From: Allacma fusca
Lineage: Eukaryota > Arthropoda > Collembola > Symphypleona > Sminthuridae
DNA: 64,000 nt
NCBI GenBank assembly: GCA_947179485.1
Contig: OX359250.1
Span: forward strand, 30,018,654-30,082,653
Direction: 5' to 3'
A model generated the notes under the pieces. It worked only from the letters and a program-made list of their open reading frames with translations. It searched no databases and was not told the DNA's origin. The position numbers were made by a program, and so were the translations under genes. This document shows positions 61,815-64,000 of this stretch, one piece after another (position 1 is the stretch's first letter; each line of letters opens with the position of its first letter).

Positions 61815-64000
61815 TGTGAGTACTAATACCACCATTTTTATTCCCTACGCTTACTCGAAATTCACTCCTCCATGTATCCCTAAACATTTTTTCCTCATCT
61901 TTACATCTCCACTTTTTCCAACGTTTCGTCCTCCTCCTCCTCGACGAGTGTTTACGCTAAGCTCCGCATGATTGTCAATTTTCTCGCAATTATTGGGCAG
62001 AACACCCTCTTGATTCCTTTTATGAATCATGCATGGAGACCAGACGTCGGACGTAACTTCAGCTCTCTTCTCCCTTAACTTTTAAATTATGAATTATGTT
62101 TTTGAGCTGTTCGGCGGACGGGTTCTATATTTACGTTAAATTCCCATTGATCAACACTTGTATCAAAATATTAGCTCAGTGGAGTAGGGTTATGTACATA
62201 TTTTCGTATAAATTAAAATCCTATAGGAAATTGTTAAAAACCAATCCTTTGAGGGAAGTTTGGAGAGCTCAAGGGAAGACGGGGAGATGGACAGAGCTCA
62301 TGGTTCAAGAAATGGTAACGGTCGTCAAGAGGGGGAAACAACTGACGTTACTGTACGAGCCCTATAACATTATATGACTCTGGTGAGGCAATTAACATCG
62401 GCAACCATAAACACGTAATGAATTCAAAATTTGGAAAAAAACAAATAAATTTATTTGCAGGTAGGCGGGGTTGCCTCCGTCCCCCTCTTCCCTCGCCTCA
62501 TTCTCCCTGATGGAAAGAAATGCAATTCTCAATTTAGAGCTTACCTTGACCTTCGTTGGGATTTACGGGGAGGGCTATGAGGAGGCTATCTTTCGCTGTG
62601 TGTAGCATTTTCATTTAAAAGAAACAGTAACAAGAAAACAAAAGTCCAGTTCGCTTTAACTCATAAAAGTTGACGTTAATTTTCGCAACAATTTCCCAAG
62701 ACTTGAGGAGCACCAGAGTGTAAGTACATGAACACCTCTTATTGCTATGGAGGGCTCCATTATTATTTTTCCCCCCTCTCGTCGGACTCTAATATACCTA
62801 GGAACCATAAGGAGATATTTCATTGCTGGAAAACAGGCCATAAAAATCTCCTTGAGCCATATTTCACCAAGTACATCCCAATAAGCACGTTTTAACTCTG
62901 ATTACTTGAGCACACACTTGAGCAAATGAGACAAAAAGATTGCATTGCTAAGCGGCTTTAGCGGGACATAAAACAAATTACGCAATTAAAAGCTCAGGGG
63001 AAATTGATAGCTTTCTCAGTTTTGGCGTGTTTTAAATAACAATAAATTATTTTACGATTATTTAATTATTTACCTCCCCGTTCAATTATTTACATTACTC
63101 CCATTAATACACCTATTTCGAATTGTGCTAATTATTTATATATGTATGTTACTTTCCCTCAAAAATATGGAAGCACGGAGATGCTCGTATAGTACCATAC
63201 TGTAGTTATTAATATAGGACATTTTAATTAATTGCATTTTTTTTGACTGCGGGAAATTCCCTATACCATTCTCCTTTGGGATGATTTGTACCGCTTTTTA
63301 TTTAATGTTTACCTTTAGATTTATTTGTGATTAATGTACACTGTTTTTTCATTTCAATTAGATTTCATAGGCATTTATCGTCTTCCGTAGGACTGGAGGG
63401 ATACAAGTGTAGTAGAATTAGGAAAAGGGTCCTAGTCCTGGCTCTCGACTTGAGTGTTCCGCCGGAAAGTGACGGCCAGGTATAAAATATGGACAAGTCG
63501 AGGGGATAAACTGAGACCCCTGGATTCACCTTTCCTTTCCTCCATGCTCCTAGAAAAGGAAAAGTTGAGAAAAAGAATCACTCCAGGTGGTTTTGGGGCT
63601 GTAGCTTTTGCTGAAAGCTAACAAGATCTAAGGCGCTAGAGCTGTCCACACAACGTAATTTTAATACTTAATACGATAGTCCTTTCATTAGTCCTCTGAT
63701 ACAAACAAGCTCATGGGATCATTTTCATCCATGTCCTAGGACCAAACCTATAGGAATCCCAGGTGTAGGTATCTACTAGTGGTGAGTCAATAAGGGATCC
63801 AATATGTAAAGAAGTAATGCGTAAAAATTAAGTTTGTGTATAAGATGTGAATTACTGAAGCAGAGGACTCTCTGACTATATAAACACACCACAATCACAC
63901 GAATCTGATTGCGAGCCATCTTGTCAGAGTTGAAATTCTCCCATGTTATTACTCATTGTTGTAGAAGGTGCCAGGGAATAAGTTGCTAACGTGTAAGATA

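Larger units (their letters stand above)
50782..64000. other. Gene-poor right flank
   Basis: No coding exon is supportable. It contains block C2 (53022-53105), TATG-type runs near 52575-52630, CT (55553-55577), AG (58190-58231) and TA (61796-61814) microsatellites, and a perfect palindrome at 60708-60731. The region 63000-63360 is rich in TTAATTA/TAATTA words. A TATAAAAT word at 63481 might be a core promoter for a gene to the right, but nothing else supports it. The open frames at 57991-58281 and 62096-62377 lack any recognisable signature. Confidence 0.55.

Noticed and set aside
62450..62520. Possible exon after the acceptor TTATTTGCAG at about 62460
   Set aside because: The following frame has no recognisable product, and no donor or phase-compatible partner was found.
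63481..63488. TATAAAAT as a core promoter of a gene to the right
   Set aside because: No initiator at the right distance and no coding sequence within the remaining 500 bases; a lone TATA word in AT-rich DNA is not evidence.

Overview
The window looks like arthropod nuclear DNA. Genes have introns with GT..AG borders and polypyrimidine acceptors, coding density is very low (three supported genes in 64 kb), short AC/AG microsatellites are abundant, and ATGTAC/TACATA words recur throughout. The best identified protein is an aristaless-type paired-class homeodomain protein closer to insect Al than to vertebrate ARX. A crustacean such as a copepod would fit, but the exact organism is an inference I cannot test here.

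Layout. (1) 1-16491, plus strand: the 3' part of an aristaless-like homeobox gene. Three exons are visible (1055-1430, 3346-3391, 15799-16491); the 5' end lies left of the window. The introns interrupt homeodomain codon 31 and fall between codons 46 and 47. (2) 4687-6601, minus strand: a four-exon gene nested inside the last, 12.4-kb intron of the homeobox gene. It encodes a 505-residue secreted protein with an Asn/Gln repeat and no family I recognise. (3) 16492-48966: a long region with no supported gene. It holds a 1.9-kb non-autonomous hAT-like transposon (22075-23983) with a perfect 8-bp target duplication; inside it is a 39-bp minisatellite built from TGACCT half-sites and AP-1-like words. 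The region also holds A/T-run sequence at about 29.6-30.5 kb and several conserved-looking noncoding blocks that occur twice in the window. (4) 48967-50781, plus strand: a tandemly duplicated exon-like sequence followed by a two-exon gene for a 410-residue multi-pass membrane protein, probably a chemoreceptor-like 7-TM protein. (5) 50782-64000: no supported gene; simple repeats, one copy of a noncoding pair and a 24-bp perfect palindrome.

How it fits together. The homeobox gene with a large last intron and an adjoining gene-poor region is the usual arrangement for a developmental transcription factor with distal regulatory DNA. Four noncoding block pairs (A: 1.74/26.68 kb; B: 21.49/39.73 kb; C: 25.33/53.02 kb; D: 28.50/44.92 kb, D inverted) are too long and gapped to be chance word matches. 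A, B and C occur in the same order twice, which would fit an old tandem duplication; D does not fit that and suggests dispersed repeats or separate duplications. The nested secreted gene and the membrane receptor have no sequence-visible functional link to the homeobox gene.
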